The notes beneath the pieces were generated by a model. The model made no database searches and had not been told where the DNA came from. It was given only the letters and a program-made list of their open reading frames with translations. Of a stretch of DNA of 64,000 nt, positions 8,141-16,241 are shown in pieces. Positions within the stretch are counted from its first letter, which is position 1. Each line of letters begins with the position of its first letter. This stretch comes from Flammeovirgaceae bacterium 311 (GTDB lineage: Bacteria > Bacteroidota > Bacteroidia > Cytophagales > Cyclobacteriaceae), in NCBI GenBank assembly GCA_000597885.1, contig CP004371.1, positions 2,372,501 to 2,436,500 on the forward strand, written 5' to 3'. The position numbers and the translations under genes were made by a program.

Positions 8141-10339
8141 ATGAATAAAGGACCAATAAAAGCCAGGGGCAAATGGGGCGTTCTGGTAGTGCTGGCCATG
8201 GCAGGCTGCACCTCAACTCAGCCCCAGGACCAATCACCACAGGCACAAGCACCCATGGAGCAAAATCAGGCAGCAGAAGAAAATATATTATTGAAAGAAT
8301 GGACCGGGCCGTATGGTGGTGTTCCTGCTTTCGATAAAATGGACCTGGCAGCACTGAAGCCAGCCATGGAAAAAGGAATGGCCATGCACCTGGCAGAAAT
8401 AGAAGCCATTGCCGCAAACCCTAACCCACCCACTTTTGATAATACAATCGTGGCTTTCGAAGAAGCAGGCGAACCATTAGGTCGTGCATTTACCTACTAC
8501 AGCATCTGGAGCAGTAATATTTCCTCTCCGGAATTCAGGGAGATTCAGGCTGAACTGGCACCTAAAATATCTGAGTACAGGTCTAAGATCACCCAGAATG
8601 AAGCGCTCTACAAGCGTATCAAGGCAGTGTACGAAAATGCACAGCAGAACCCACTGCCGGCAGATCAGCAGCGGGTGGTAGAACTTATCTATAAGAATTT
8701 TGAAATGGATGGCGCCGGTCTGGATGCGCAGGCCAAGGAACGCTACGCTGCCATCAATAAAGAGCTTTCTTCGCTTTACACCCGCTTTTCCAACAATGTA
8801 CTGGCAGATGAAGAAAAGTATGTGGTGTACCTCACCAAAGATCAGCTTAGCGGCCTGCCGGAATCTTTTGTAAAGGCAGCAGCCAAAGCAGCGGCAGATC
8901 GCGGAGAAGAAGGCAAATATGCAGTTACCAACACCCGCTCTTCCATGGACCAGTTCCTGACCTACTCTGACGAGCGGGCTTTACGGGAAAAGGTGTGGAA
9001 CAACTACTACTCCCGGGCCGATAATGGCGATGAAAACGACAACAACCAGATTATTACCCAAATCCTAAAGCTTAGGAACGAGCGGGTAAAATTGCTGGGC
9101 TTTGATAACTATGCCCAATGGCGCCTGCAGGACCGTATGGCCAAAACACCTGAACGTGCCATGGAGCTGATGAATGCTGTATGGCCGGCAGCACTGGCTA
9201 GGGTAGAGGAAGAAGTAAAAGACATGCAGGCTGTAGCTGATGAAAGCAGTGCAAATATTACCATTGCCCCCTGGGACTATCGCTACTATGCCGAGAAAGT
9301 ACGCCAGCAAAAATACGACCTGGACTCTGATGAGGTAAAACAGTACCTGCAACTGGACAAGCTTACGCAGGCCCTGTTCTTCACAGCCGGTGAATTATTC
9401 AACTATAATTTTGAACCTGTGCCTGCCGGTGCCGTACCTGTTTTTCATGAAGATGTAAAGGTGTGGGAAGTGACCGATAAGGCTAACGGAGAGCTGGTAG
9501 GCCTCTGGTACCTCGATCCTTTTGCCCGCCAGGGAAAACGTTCCGGCGCCTGGGCATCGCCTTACCGCAGCCACACCACTTATAAAGGCAAGAAAACCGT
9601 ACTGGCCTCCAACAACTCCAACTTTATCAAGCCTGCCCCGGGAGAGCCCGTGCTGGTTTCCTGGGATGATGCCAATACTTTCTTCCATGAGTTTGGCCAT
9701 GCACTGCACTTCCTGTCTTCGGAAGTAAAATACCCAACCCTGAACAGCGGCGTGCGGGATTATACCGAGTTTCAGTCACAGCTCCTGGAGCGTTGGCTGT
9801 CTACCGACCAGGTGATCAACCAGTTTCTGGTGCACCACGAAACAGGCGAACCTATTCCGGCAGAGCTGGTGGCGAAGATCAAGAAAGCATCTACTTTCAA
9901 CCAGGGGTTCAGCACCACAGAGTATTTGGCCTCAGCGCTGATGGACATGAAATTCCATACGGCAGATCCTGAAAATATGGACGTGGATAAGTTTGAAAGA
10001 GAAACACTGGCTGCGCTCAACATGCCAAAGGAAATTGTAATGCGCCACCGTTCCCCACACTTCGGACACGTATTTTCCGGTGAGGGCTATGCGACAGGCT
10101 ATTACGGCTATATGTGGGCAGATGTGTTAACTTCCGATGCAGCCGAAGCATTCCAGGAGGCGCCAGGAGGTTTCTACGACAAAGAAGTAGCTGCCCGGCT
10201 GGTAGAATATCTGTTTGCCCCCAGAAACTCCATGGATCCCGCCGATGCCTACAGGAAATTCCGGGGCCGTGATCCAAAGATCGATGCACTGATGCGCGAT
10301 CGTGGCTTCCCTGTTCCTGATAAGAAAAGTAATCCATAG
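8141..10339 (+). CDS. dcp: M3 family zinc metallopeptidase, peptidyl-dipeptidase Dcp-like lipoprotein
   Basis: 732 residues. The N-terminus has a lipoprotein signal with lipobox LAMAGC and Cys23, so the mature enzyme is probably anchored in the envelope, facing the periplasm. The thermolysin-like zinc motif HEFGH is at 516-520, and the third ligand is probably Glu543 in YTEFQSQ, the equivalent of FVELPSQ in M3 peptidases. The fold is otherwise all-helical, with YYGYMWADVLTSDAAEAF near the C-terminus, typical of the Dcp/oligopeptidase A branch. Dcp enzymes remove C-terminal dipeptides from oligopeptides. The gene is monocistronic: 221 bp of leader upstream and a strong terminator 15 bp downstream. 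The symbol is by family; oligopeptidase A activity is also possible. Confidence 0.92.
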   Translation: MNKGPIKARGKWGVLVVLAMAGCTSTQPQDQSPQAQAPMEQNQAAEENILLKEWTGPYGGVPAFDKMDLAALKPAMEKGMAMHLAEIEAIAANPNPPTFDNTIVAFEEAGEPLGRAFTYYSIWSSNISSPEFREIQAELAPKISEYRSKITQNEALYKRIKAVYENAQQNPLPADQQRVVELIYKNFEMDGAGLDAQAKERYAAINKELSSLYTRFSNNVLADEEKYVVYLTKDQLSGLPESFVKAAAKAAADRGEEGKYAVTNTRSSMDQFLTYSDERALREKVWNNYYSRADNGDENDNNQIITQILKLRNERVKLLGFDNYAQWRLQDRMAKTPERAMELMNAVWPAALARVEEEVKDMQAVADESSANITIAPWDYRYYAEKVRQQKYDLDSDEVKQYLQLDKLTQALFFTAGELFNYNFEPVPAGAVPVFHEDVKVWEVTDKANGELVGLWYLDPFARQGKRSGAWASPYRSHTTYKGKKTVLASNNSNFIKPAPGEPVLVSWDDANTFFHEFGHALHFLSSEVKYPTLNSGVRDYTEFQSQLLERWLSTDQVINQFLVHHETGEPIPAELVAKIKKASTFNQGFSTTEYLASALMDMKFHTADPENMDVDKFERETLAALNMPKEIVMRHRSPHFGHVFSGEGYATGYYGYMWADVLTSDAAEAFQEAPGGFYDKEVAARLVEYLFAPRNSMDPADAYRKFRGRDPKIDALMRDRGFPVPDKKSNP

Positions 10340-10354
10340 TACATGATCCTTCTC

Positions 10355-10390
10355 AAAGCCGCATGTTCTGACGAACATGCGGCTTTTTTT
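10355..10390 (+). terminator. Rho-independent terminator after M3 peptidase gene
   Basis: A 14-bp stem (AAAGCCGCATGTTC with its complement) closes on a TGAC tetraloop and runs into a T tract ending at 10390. It lies 15 bp after the stop codon. Confidence 0.93.
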
Positions 10391-10494
10391 ATGCCCTTGG
10401 GGTAGGTACCTCAAAGCTTATTACAGTAGAATAATCCTGGGGAAGACCTTACTAAATTCTATGCCTGAATACTTTATGTAAGCACCATTTACGC

Positions 10495-10502
10495 TATGTT
10501 TG
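10495..10502 (+). promoter_or_regulatory. Possible -7 element (TATGTTTG) upstream of FKBP gene
   Basis: TATGTTTG fits the Bacteroidota -7 consensus TAnnTTTG exactly, about 100 bp before the ATG. No good TTG is present 19-21 bp upstream, so the call is weak. Confidence 0.35.
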
Positions 10503-10603
10503 CAGCAAAAGATAGTTCGGCATATACCATAAAGGACTAAAATTGGCTCCATATTTGAGAAGCTCTCTCATTGTATTGTAGCAAAACCTAATAGAACCAT
10601 AAA

Positions 10604-11344
10604 ATGAAATCATTCACACTTTCGCTTTGCCTTAGCTTGATGATAGCTTCCGCCCCCCTCTTTGCACAGTCAAAAAAAGAACTAAGGGCTGAAGTGCAGC
10701 GATTAAAAACTGAAATTGAACAACTTAACAAGCCAACAGAGGTTGATTTAAACAACAAACATACAAAAGCCAGTTATGCTATAGGAGTCATGATTGCTAC
10801 TAACCTTGAAAGTCAGGAAATGGATTCTCTCGATATCGAAGCAGTGGTGGTAGCCTTTCATGATGTTTTAAAAGACCAGGAACTAAAGTTACCCCGGCAG
10901 GAAGCAGAAAGTACCATTCAACAATATATGCAGGAAATGATGGACGCAAAAAAAACAAAAGCAATAGAAGAGGCCACCGCTTATCTTGATAATAACAAGA
11001 AAAAGGAGGGCATACAGGAAACCGAAAGCGGTTTGCAGTATAAGGTAATCAAACAAGGCAGTGGCAAATCGCCCGGGCCAAAAGACAGGGTTAAGGTTCA
11101 CTATACCGGCATGCTTACAGACGGTACGGTATTTGACAGTTCTGTGGAACGTGGAGAACCTATCACCTTTGGCGTAAACCAGGTAATCCCGGGATGGACT
11201 GAAGCCCTGCAGCTGATGAAGGAAGGTGATAAATGGACCATATATATTCCTTATGAGCTTGCCTATGGTGAGCGAGGCGCAGGTCGCGATATTCCTCCTT
11301 ATTCTACCTTGGTTTTTGATGTGGAATTACTGAAGATAGAATAG
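10604..11344 (+). CDS. Periplasmic FKBP-type peptidyl-prolyl cis-trans isomerase (FkpA/Mip-like)
   Basis: 246 residues. A signal peptide ends at about residue 21 (PLFAQ). A helical dimerisation region (about 48-125) contains YAIGVMIATNL, the hallmark of the FKBP_N domain in Mip and FkpA. A canonical FKBP domain follows at about 155-245, with VKVHYTGMLTDGTVFDSS, VIPGWTEALQLMKEGDKW and the YGERGAG loop. It accelerates proline isomerisation during folding of exported proteins. Residues 22-45 form a short coiled coil (KKELRAEVQRLKTEIEQL). The gene stands alone, with a leader of 264 bp and a bidirectional terminator downstream. The ATG at 10604 gives the signal peptide directly. Confidence 0.94.
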   Translation: MKSFTLSLCLSLMIASAPLFAQSKKELRAEVQRLKTEIEQLNKPTEVDLNNKHTKASYAIGVMIATNLESQEMDSLDIEAVVVAFHDVLKDQELKLPRQEAESTIQQYMQEMMDAKKTKAIEEATAYLDNNKKKEGIQETESGLQYKVIKQGSGKSPGPKDRVKVHYTGMLTDGTVFDSSVERGEPITFGVNQVIPGWTEALQLMKEGDKWTIYIPYELAYGERGAGRDIPPYSTLVFDVELLKIE

Positions 11345-11420
11345 GCATTTCTTCTGACACCCATTTCGGGAGAGTGACCTTAGCTGCTTTCTGCCCCTCC
11401 TCCTGATGGTGTACAGACAC

Positions 11421-11459
11421 AAAAAAAGACCTGAAGCAATTAAGCCTCAGGTCTTTTTT
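11421..11459. terminator. Bidirectional terminator between FKBP gene and 11482-11847
   Basis: GACCTGA pairs with TCAGGTC; the stem is preceded by a run of A and followed by a run of T, so it can end transcripts from both sides. It lies between the converging FKBP gene and the small acidic membrane protein gene. Confidence 0.88.
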
Positions 11460-11481
11460 ATCTATTTAAAGATCAGGATGA

Positions 11482-11847
11482 TTATCGATTATCTTCAATC
11501 AAAGCATCATCTCTTACCCGATCGTTACGCATGGTTTCGTCTTCCATTAAAGTAGCGTCATTCTGCGTATTTGTGTTATTCTGCATTCTGTCGTTACGCA
11601 TGGTTTCGTCTTCCATCATACGATCGTTTTCGTAACGGTCGTTACGTACTGGTTCCTGTTCAATCGGTCTTACTTCTCTGTCATCAACTGTTTCTACACG
11701 GTTGGCTTCCTGACGGTCATTATCGTCTGTAAGTGCCGAAACACCCCAAATCAAACCTATCAGTAAAAGTGCACCCAGGATCCAGGGCCAAATTGATCTA
11801 TTATTATTATTATTATTCTTATTGTCGTCTACTCTAATCTCTGCCAT
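11482..11847 (-). CDS. Small single-span membrane protein with acidic repeat tail, 121 aa
   Basis: Unknown protein. A short charged head contains six asparagines in a row, then a membrane span (about 18-38, IWPWILGALLLIGLIWG), then a very acidic, Asp/Glu/Arg/Asn-rich tail. The tail repeats MEDETMRNDR twice, and NDRYENDRM is a related degenerate unit. The DNA of the two exact units is identical over 26 bp. The asparagine tract is encoded by an ATT microsatellite on the plus strand. The tail should be disordered and lie outside the cytoplasmic membrane if the N-terminus is inside, though topology is not certain. Proteins of this kind occur in Bacteroidota without known role. The start at 11847 (MAEIRVDDN) is the only reasonable one. 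Confidence 0.75.
   Translation of the reverse strand: MAEIRVDDNKNNNNNNRSIWPWILGALLLIGLIWGVSALTDDNDRQEANRVETVDDREVRPIEQEPVRNDRYENDRMMEDETMRNDRMQNNTNTQNDATLMEDETMRNDRVRDDALIEDNR
11522..11547. repeat. 26-bp direct repeat, copy 1, inside acidic tail gene
   Basis: Identical 26-bp segment also found at 11591-11616, same orientation, 69 bp apart start to start (23 codons), so gain or loss of a unit would keep the frame. It encodes the MEDETMRND unit. Confidence 0.9.
11591..11616. repeat. 26-bp direct repeat, copy 2, inside acidic tail gene
   Basis: Second copy of the 26-bp repeat at 11522-11547. Both lie in the region encoding the disordered tail. Confidence 0.9.
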
Positions 11848-12340
11848 AACTAAATAATTTAAGTTAAAAAATAAATACTAATAAAAGTATTTGTTGCTAC
11901 TAATACTTACGATCAAAGAGTAAAGGGGTTTTATAATCAGACAATTATATTCAAAGTTATACCTTTCTGTGCAGTATAAATCTGTACTGAAATACCCTAT
12001 TATGAGCTGTTTATTTTAGCATTATAATTATATAGTATAAATATCCGCCTAATTAATTTCCTCGTGTTTTTAGCTGATGTAAAAAAATTTTTATTGTAAA
12101 AGTCATTTTTTTAGCTTCCTGCTAAACCCTCAACTTCCGGGAAACATAAACAGACAGGCTCAGCGACTAAGAAAAAACCGTGCTGTAAAAAAGGCTTACT
12201 GGCTTTACGCTGCATCAGAACCCTGCCCTGCATGTAAACAGTTATACCCGCCTGTTGACCTGTAAAGCAAGAATCAAGGTACTGACAGATGAAAGCTTTA
12301 ACAGGAATTCAGCGTTAGCCAGTCCACACTATAATTTTTA

Positions 12341-12362
12341 TAGTTCTTTCTGTTAAGAACTA
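12341..12362. promoter_or_regulatory. Operator-like palindrome, copy 1 (TAGTTC-N10-GAACTA), upstream of tetR
   Basis: TAGTTC and GAACTA are separated by exactly 10 nt. The same half-sites with the same spacing occur at 13147-13168 and 13696-13717. This copy sits 10 bp upstream of the -7 element, where the -33 region would be, so a bound protein would block the promoter. Confidence 0.75.
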
Positions 12363-12372
12363 AATAATATTA

Positions 12373-12380
12373 TACTTTTG
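12373..12380 (+). promoter_or_regulatory. -7 promoter element (TACTTTTG) of tetR
   Basis: Exact match to the Bacteroidota -7 consensus TAnnTTTG, 40 bp before the ATG at 12421. The -33 region coincides with the palindrome at 12341-12362, and no exact TTG is present at the ideal distance. Confidence 0.6.
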
Positions 12381-12420
12381 TTCTTCCCGTACAAAAGTAC
12401 CTAAGAACACTGCACCTCTG

Positions 12421-12987
12421 ATGACCAAAGAACTAATCCTGGCTACCTGCCGCGATATTATATACCAGTATGGCCTCCAGCGTTTGCTGATAGACGAGGT
12501 GGCCAGGCAGTGCGGCACCTCGAAAAAAACTATTTATGCAATGTTTGGCAGCAAGACACATTTGATGGAGTGCCTTGGAATTACTTTTCTGGAGAACGAA
12601 AGAAAAAAGTTTCTTGCCGGCATCCAGCAGCCGGATCAGTCACTTCGCCAAAAACTCCTGTTCATCATCAATCACCTGATCGAGTTAGCTGAGGCAATTC
12701 CTGTCGAGGAGCTGGAATTCCTGAAGAAGAAACACAAGACCAATTATCAGATGCTACTGAAGTACCTGAAAGAAGTAACAGCAGCACTGGAAGCACTATT
12801 ATCTGCAGGTCAATCAGCCGGAGAAGTATTAGCGGATCTGGAGATCAGCACTCAGGCAAAACTACTGCTTGCTCAGCTACAGTACCTGCATGTTCATCAT
12901 CGCCAGCTAACACTAACCCATCCTGCAGAGCACTGGCACCGGCACATTACCACAAACTTTTTCCGCAGTACCTTTATCGAGCCTTAA
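12421..12987 (+). CDS. TetR/AcrR family transcriptional regulator (pump 1 locus)
   Basis: 188 residues. An N-terminal TetR helix-turn-helix covers about 5-50 (DIIYQYGLQRLLIDEVARQCGTSK, then KTIYAMFGSKTHLM), and an all-helical C-terminal ligand/dimer domain follows. TetR proteins act as repressors released by small ligands. The gene lies 237 bp upstream of the gbsR/efflux operon on the same strand. Its own promoter carries a palindrome that recurs in front of gbsR and the efflux genes, so it is one of two candidates to bind that site and control pump 1. The inducer cannot be predicted. Confidence 0.9.
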   Translation: MTKELILATCRDIIYQYGLQRLLIDEVARQCGTSKKTIYAMFGSKTHLMECLGITFLENERKKFLAGIQQPDQSLRQKLLFIINHLIELAEAIPVEELEFLKKKHKTNYQMLLKYLKEVTAALEALLSAGQSAGEVLADLEISTQAKLLLAQLQYLHVHHRQLTLTHPAEHWHRHITTNFFRSTFIEP

Positions 12988-13146
12988 CAGCTACAGGCAA
13001 CTGTGCAGGCCGCCGCCAGCCGCCAATGCTCCCGCTTCCGGCATGCAACCAGGCATGTAAAATCCCCGGGTATCCGGAGACAAACGGGAAAGCATACATA
13101 TGATATCTGGCACTAAAATACAAGAGCAGAGATTTTTTTTACTTTT

Positions 13147-13168
13147 TAGTTCATAAATTACAGAACTA
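13147..13168. promoter_or_regulatory. Operator-like palindrome, copy 2 (TAGTTC-N10-GAACTA), upstream of gbsR
   Basis: Same half-sites and spacing as at 12341-12362. It ends 13 bp before the -7 element at 13182-13189 and so covers the -33 region of the gbsR promoter. Confidence 0.75.
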
Positions 13169-13181
13169 AGAAAACTTATCC

Positions 13182-13189
13182 TATCTTTG
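13182..13189 (+). promoter_or_regulatory. -7 promoter element (TATCTTTG) of gbsR/efflux operon
   Basis: Exact match to TAnnTTTG. It overlaps the GTG at 13189 that would open the longer reading frame. Transcription would start near 13195, so translation must begin downstream, at the ATG at 13225. Confidence 0.65.
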
Positions 13190-13224
13190 TGCTGTTGTCC
13201 TATCAAAGCTTAAAGCCCAGAGAG

Positions 13225-13698
13225 ATGAAGTTAACAGAAAAACATAAACTGCTGATAGAGAAAATTGGCGTAGCGCTTGAGCAAAGAGGACAACGGCCGG
13301 CCGCTGCACGTATTATTGGACTGCTATATGTTGCCGACAGGCCTGAGCTAACCTTTGATGAAATCTCGGAGGCCCTGCAACTGAGCAAAAGCGCCACCAG
13401 TAACTCACTAAATTTTCTTGTTAGCAGTGAGCACCTGGAATACATCACACATTGCGGCGACCGCAAGCGGTATTTCCGTCTGAAGTCAGTGAACTGGCAG
13501 GCGGAGTTTGTAAAACAGATGGAAGAGATCACAAACTTTAACCAGCTGCTTCGCCAGGTACTGGAGAGCAGAACGGGCAATACACCGCAATACAATACCA
13601 AAATTGAAGAATTAAGCAGCTTCCTGGAATATGTATCGGCAAGATTACCCCATTTGCTGCAGGACTGGAAAAATGAAAATATTTATTTGACTAGATAG
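13225..13698 (+). CDS. GbsR/MarR-family transcriptional regulator (pump 1)
   Basis: 157 residues from the ATG at 13225 (RBS-like AGAGAG just upstream); the frame extends upstream to a GTG at 13189, but that lies on the -7 box. A winged-helix domain is evident: AAARIIGLLYVADRPELTFDEISEALQLSKSATSNSLNFL, then the wing EYITHCGDRKRYFRL. GbsR-type MarR proteins usually control envelope or transport genes. It is the first gene of the pump 1 operon: the outer-membrane factor starts 39 bp later, and its TAG stop forms the first three bases of the third palindrome. A paralogue with the same layout lies at 20025-20510. Repressor or activator role is inferred. Confidence 0.88.
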   Translation: MKLTEKHKLLIEKIGVALEQRGQRPAAARIIGLLYVADRPELTFDEISEALQLSKSATSNSLNFLVSSEHLEYITHCGDRKRYFRLKSVNWQAEFVKQMEEITNFNQLLRQVLESRTGNTPQYNTKIEELSSFLEYVSARLPHLLQDWKNENIYLTR

Positions 13699-13717
13699 TT
13701 CTTTTAATCATGAACTA
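13696..13717. promoter_or_regulatory. Operator-like palindrome, copy 3 (TAGTTC-N10-GAACTA), before efflux outer-membrane gene
   Basis: Third copy with identical half-sites and spacing, in the 39-bp gap between gbsR and the outer-membrane factor gene. The first three bases are the gbsR stop codon. It suggests a second regulated entry point into the operon or a roadblock site. Confidence 0.72.
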
Positions 13718-13737
13718 AAAGATTGAAACGTACCAAG

Positions 13738-15138
13738 ATGACAATAAGAAAAATGAACAAAAAGTACCTACTGGCGGGTCTTCTGCTAATGATGCTGGGA
13801 CCGGTAAGGGCGCAGGATCTCGCAGAGGTGCAGCCTTCTTCGCAGGAGCCTTCTGCACAGGAGTCGCCCCAGGCAAAGCCTCTTACACTAAAGGAAGCTA
13901 TAAGTTATGGTCTGAAAAACAACGAAGACATAGCCAAGGCCACTTACGATGAAGAGATATCCCTAAACCGCATCCAGGAAATCAGGGGCCAGGGCCTGCC
14001 GCAGCTGAGTGCTACCGCCAAGCTGGAATATTTTCCTGCGCTGCCCACGCAAATTCTGCCCGGCATACTGGTAGGCCAGCCCGGAAGTGATATTCCCGTG
14101 CAGTTCGGCAAAGACTGGAACGCCCAGGGAGGACTGCAGGTATCGCAGCTGCTTTTCAATAAAAGCTTTTTTGTAGGACTGCAGGCGGCCAAAAGCACCC
14201 AGGATCTGTATCGACTGCGCACGGAAATGGCTCAGGAAGAGGTGGTGTACAACATCAGCAGCGCTTACCTCCAGATTCTGCAGACCAGGGAGCAGTTTAC
14301 TGTTATTGATGCCAACCTAGAGCGCCTGGCGCAGCTGGAAAAAATTCTCCAGCTGCAGTATGATAACGACCTTGTAAAAAAAGTAGATGTAAACCGGCTT
14401 AAAGTTAGTAGGGTAAACCTGCAAAATCAGAAGCAAAGCCTTACTACTGCTTTGGAGCAGCAGCAAAACTACCTTAAGTTCTTCATGGGTATGCCTCTGG
14501 AGCAGGAAGTAATCCTGTCTGAATCCGAAGGGCTTGCCACCAACATCATACCCGGTAGCATGGCCACTAATGTGGGGCAGAAAATAGAGTACCAGTTGCT
14601 AAGCAAGCAGCAGGAACTCACCGAGTACCAGATCAAAAACATACGGGCAGGCTATTACCCCTCGCTGGCCGCTTATGGAAGTTACAGCTACATGACGCAG
14701 CGCAACCAGCTGTTTGGAGATGAAATTCCATGGTTTAAGACCTCCGTGGTAGGAGTGCAGCTAAACATACCCCTCTTTGATGGCTTCCAGAAACGCTCGC
14801 AGGTACGTATGGCCGAACTGGAGATCAGAAAAGTAGCGCAGGACATGCAAAAGGTAGAAAAGAACATGGTGGTAGAAACACGCAATGCCATCAGCCAGCT
14901 GGAAAACAGCCTGCAGGCTATCCAGGCCCAGGAGCAGAACGTAGCCCTAGCGCAGGATGTGTTCAATACCAGCAACCAGCTCTACAAGGAAGGTATTTCA
15001 CCCCTGACAGATCTACTGGATAGTGAAGTAGCCCTGCGCGAAGCACAGACCAACCTGAACAACGAAAGATTAAAATATCAGCTGGCACAGCTTAGTTACC
15101 TGAGAGCCGCCGGCGAAATAGACTCACTCATCAAATAA
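13738..15138 (+). CDS. TolC-family outer membrane efflux protein (pump 1)
   Basis: 466 residues. The signal peptide ends in GPVRAQ. Two outer-membrane efflux repeats (about 45-245 and 270-460) have the heptad-rich helices of TolC-type channels, with beta-strand segments such as GLQVSQLLFN and GVQLNIPLFDGFQ typical of the Bacteroidota branch. It forms the outer channel of the tripartite pump. The frame is open from a TTG at 13723; I choose the ATG at 13738, with an equally plausible ATG at 13753, which starts at the positively charged MNKK of the signal peptide. The adaptor gene follows 14 bp downstream, so the genes are co-transcribed. Confidence 0.93.
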   Translation: MTIRKMNKKYLLAGLLLMMLGPVRAQDLAEVQPSSQEPSAQESPQAKPLTLKEAISYGLKNNEDIAKATYDEEISLNRIQEIRGQGLPQLSATAKLEYFPALPTQILPGILVGQPGSDIPVQFGKDWNAQGGLQVSQLLFNKSFFVGLQAAKSTQDLYRLRTEMAQEEVVYNISSAYLQILQTREQFTVIDANLERLAQLEKILQLQYDNDLVKKVDVNRLKVSRVNLQNQKQSLTTALEQQQNYLKFFMGMPLEQEVILSESEGLATNIIPGSMATNVGQKIEYQLLSKQQELTEYQIKNIRAGYYPSLAAYGSYSYMTQRNQLFGDEIPWFKTSVVGVQLNIPLFDGFQKRSQVRMAELEIRKVAQDMQKVEKNMVVETRNAISQLENSLQAIQAQEQNVALAQDVFNTSNQLYKEGISPLTDLLDSEVALREAQTNLNNERLKYQLAQLSYLRAAGEIDSLIK

Positions 15139-15152
15139 GGCAATCAACAATC

Positions 15153-16208
15153 ATGAAAAAAGTAATTTATATCGTACTGGTACTGTTAGTGCTTGGCGCC
15201 ATCGGCTTTACCCTTGCGAACAACAAAAAAGAAATGGCTACGGCAGCAGCTGTAGCTTCGCAAACCAGCAAGGCTATTCCTGTAGTACTCACCACGCCTA
15301 AAACCGGGGCCATAGACCGTGCATTTTCGGTAAATGGCACTTTTGAGCCCATCCAGAGCCTGTCGCTGATGTCCGAAACGCAGGGTCAGGTAATTAAACT
15401 CAACAAACGAAAAGGCGAAGCGGTGAAAGCCGGTGAGGTGCTGGTGCAGGTAGAGAATGATGTGCTGCGTGCCAATGTGATCACCGCACAGGCTAATTAT
15501 GAAAAATCAAAAAAAGACCTGGCCCGTTTTGAGAACCTGGCCTCCGGCGATGCCATTACCCAGCGCCAGCTTGAAGATGTGAAGCTGGGCTTCCAGAATG
15601 CGGAAGCCAATCTGATCATGGCACGCCAGCGGCTGGAGAAATCGCGCATTGTAGCGCCTATCAGCGGCATCATCAACGAAAGCTACATCGAAATAGGCTC
15701 CTTCCTGAACCCCGGCACCAAGCTGTTCGACATTGTGAATGTGGACAAGCTGAAGCTCAACGCCAAAGTTTCGGAGCGGGAAGTGATGCTGATCCAGAAC
15801 GGCAGCCAGGCAAAAGTAAGTCCTAATGTGATGACCGACAAAACCTTTGAAGGCATCATCACGGCCATTGGTGCCAATGCCGACCGCTCCTTGAAATACG
15901 ATGTTGAGATTCAGGTAAACAATACCAAAGAAACTGCCCTGAGAGCTGGTATGTACGGCAGCGCCTTTTTTGAGATAGCCGATACCCGCCAGGCCCTGCT
16001 GCTGGAGCGCGAGGCCATTGCAACCAGCCTGCAAAACCCCAAAGTGTTTGTGATAAAAGAGGGGAAAGCATATATGAAAGATGTAACCATTGGCGCTGTA
16101 GCCAATAATAAAGTAGAGATAACCAGTGGCCTGGCCGAAGGCGAGCAGGTAGTGCTCAGTGGCCAGATTAACCTGCGCGAAGGCACCGCGGTGTCAGTGA
16201 TGAAATAA
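15153..16208 (+). CDS. RND efflux periplasmic adaptor (membrane fusion protein, pump 1)
   Basis: 351 residues of the HlyD/AcrA family. The N-terminus is an uncleaved or cleaved hydrophobic segment (about 4-22) without a lipobox cysteine, unlike the adaptors of pumps 2 and 3. The lipoyl half-motifs are visible (SETQGQVIKLNKRKGEAVKAGEVLVQ and RIVAPISGIINESYIEIG), separated by a helical hairpin (about 100-150). Beta-barrel and membrane-proximal domains follow, with VSEREVMLI and GMYGSAFFEI. It bridges the permease and the outer-membrane factor. It lies 14 bp after the outer-membrane gene and 33 bp before the permease gene, in one operon. Confidence 0.94.
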   Translation: MKKVIYIVLVLLVLGAIGFTLANNKKEMATAAAVASQTSKAIPVVLTTPKTGAIDRAFSVNGTFEPIQSLSLMSETQGQVIKLNKRKGEAVKAGEVLVQVENDVLRANVITAQANYEKSKKDLARFENLASGDAITQRQLEDVKLGFQNAEANLIMARQRLEKSRIVAPISGIINESYIEIGSFLNPGTKLFDIVNVDKLKLNAKVSEREVMLIQNGSQAKVSPNVMTDKTFEGIITAIGANADRSLKYDVEIQVNNTKETALRAGMYGSAFFEIADTRQALLLEREAIATSLQNPKVFVIKEGKAYMKDVTIGAVANNKVEITSGLAEGEQVVLSGQINLREGTAVSVMK

Positions 16209-16241
16209 CCCCCTTCCTTCAAAATAAAAGCATTTTTATAA

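Larger units (their letters stand above)
11848..12420. other. 573-bp intergenic region, AT-rich, regulatory at right end
   Basis: No open frame worth calling. The first 450 bp are AT-rich with no clear stem-loop or RNA family motif that I recognise. The last 95 bp carry the operator-like palindrome at 12341-12362, an overlapping palindrome (ACTATAA-TTT-TTATAGT, 12328-12344) and the -7 element at 12373-12380 for the tetR gene. Confidence 0.6.
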
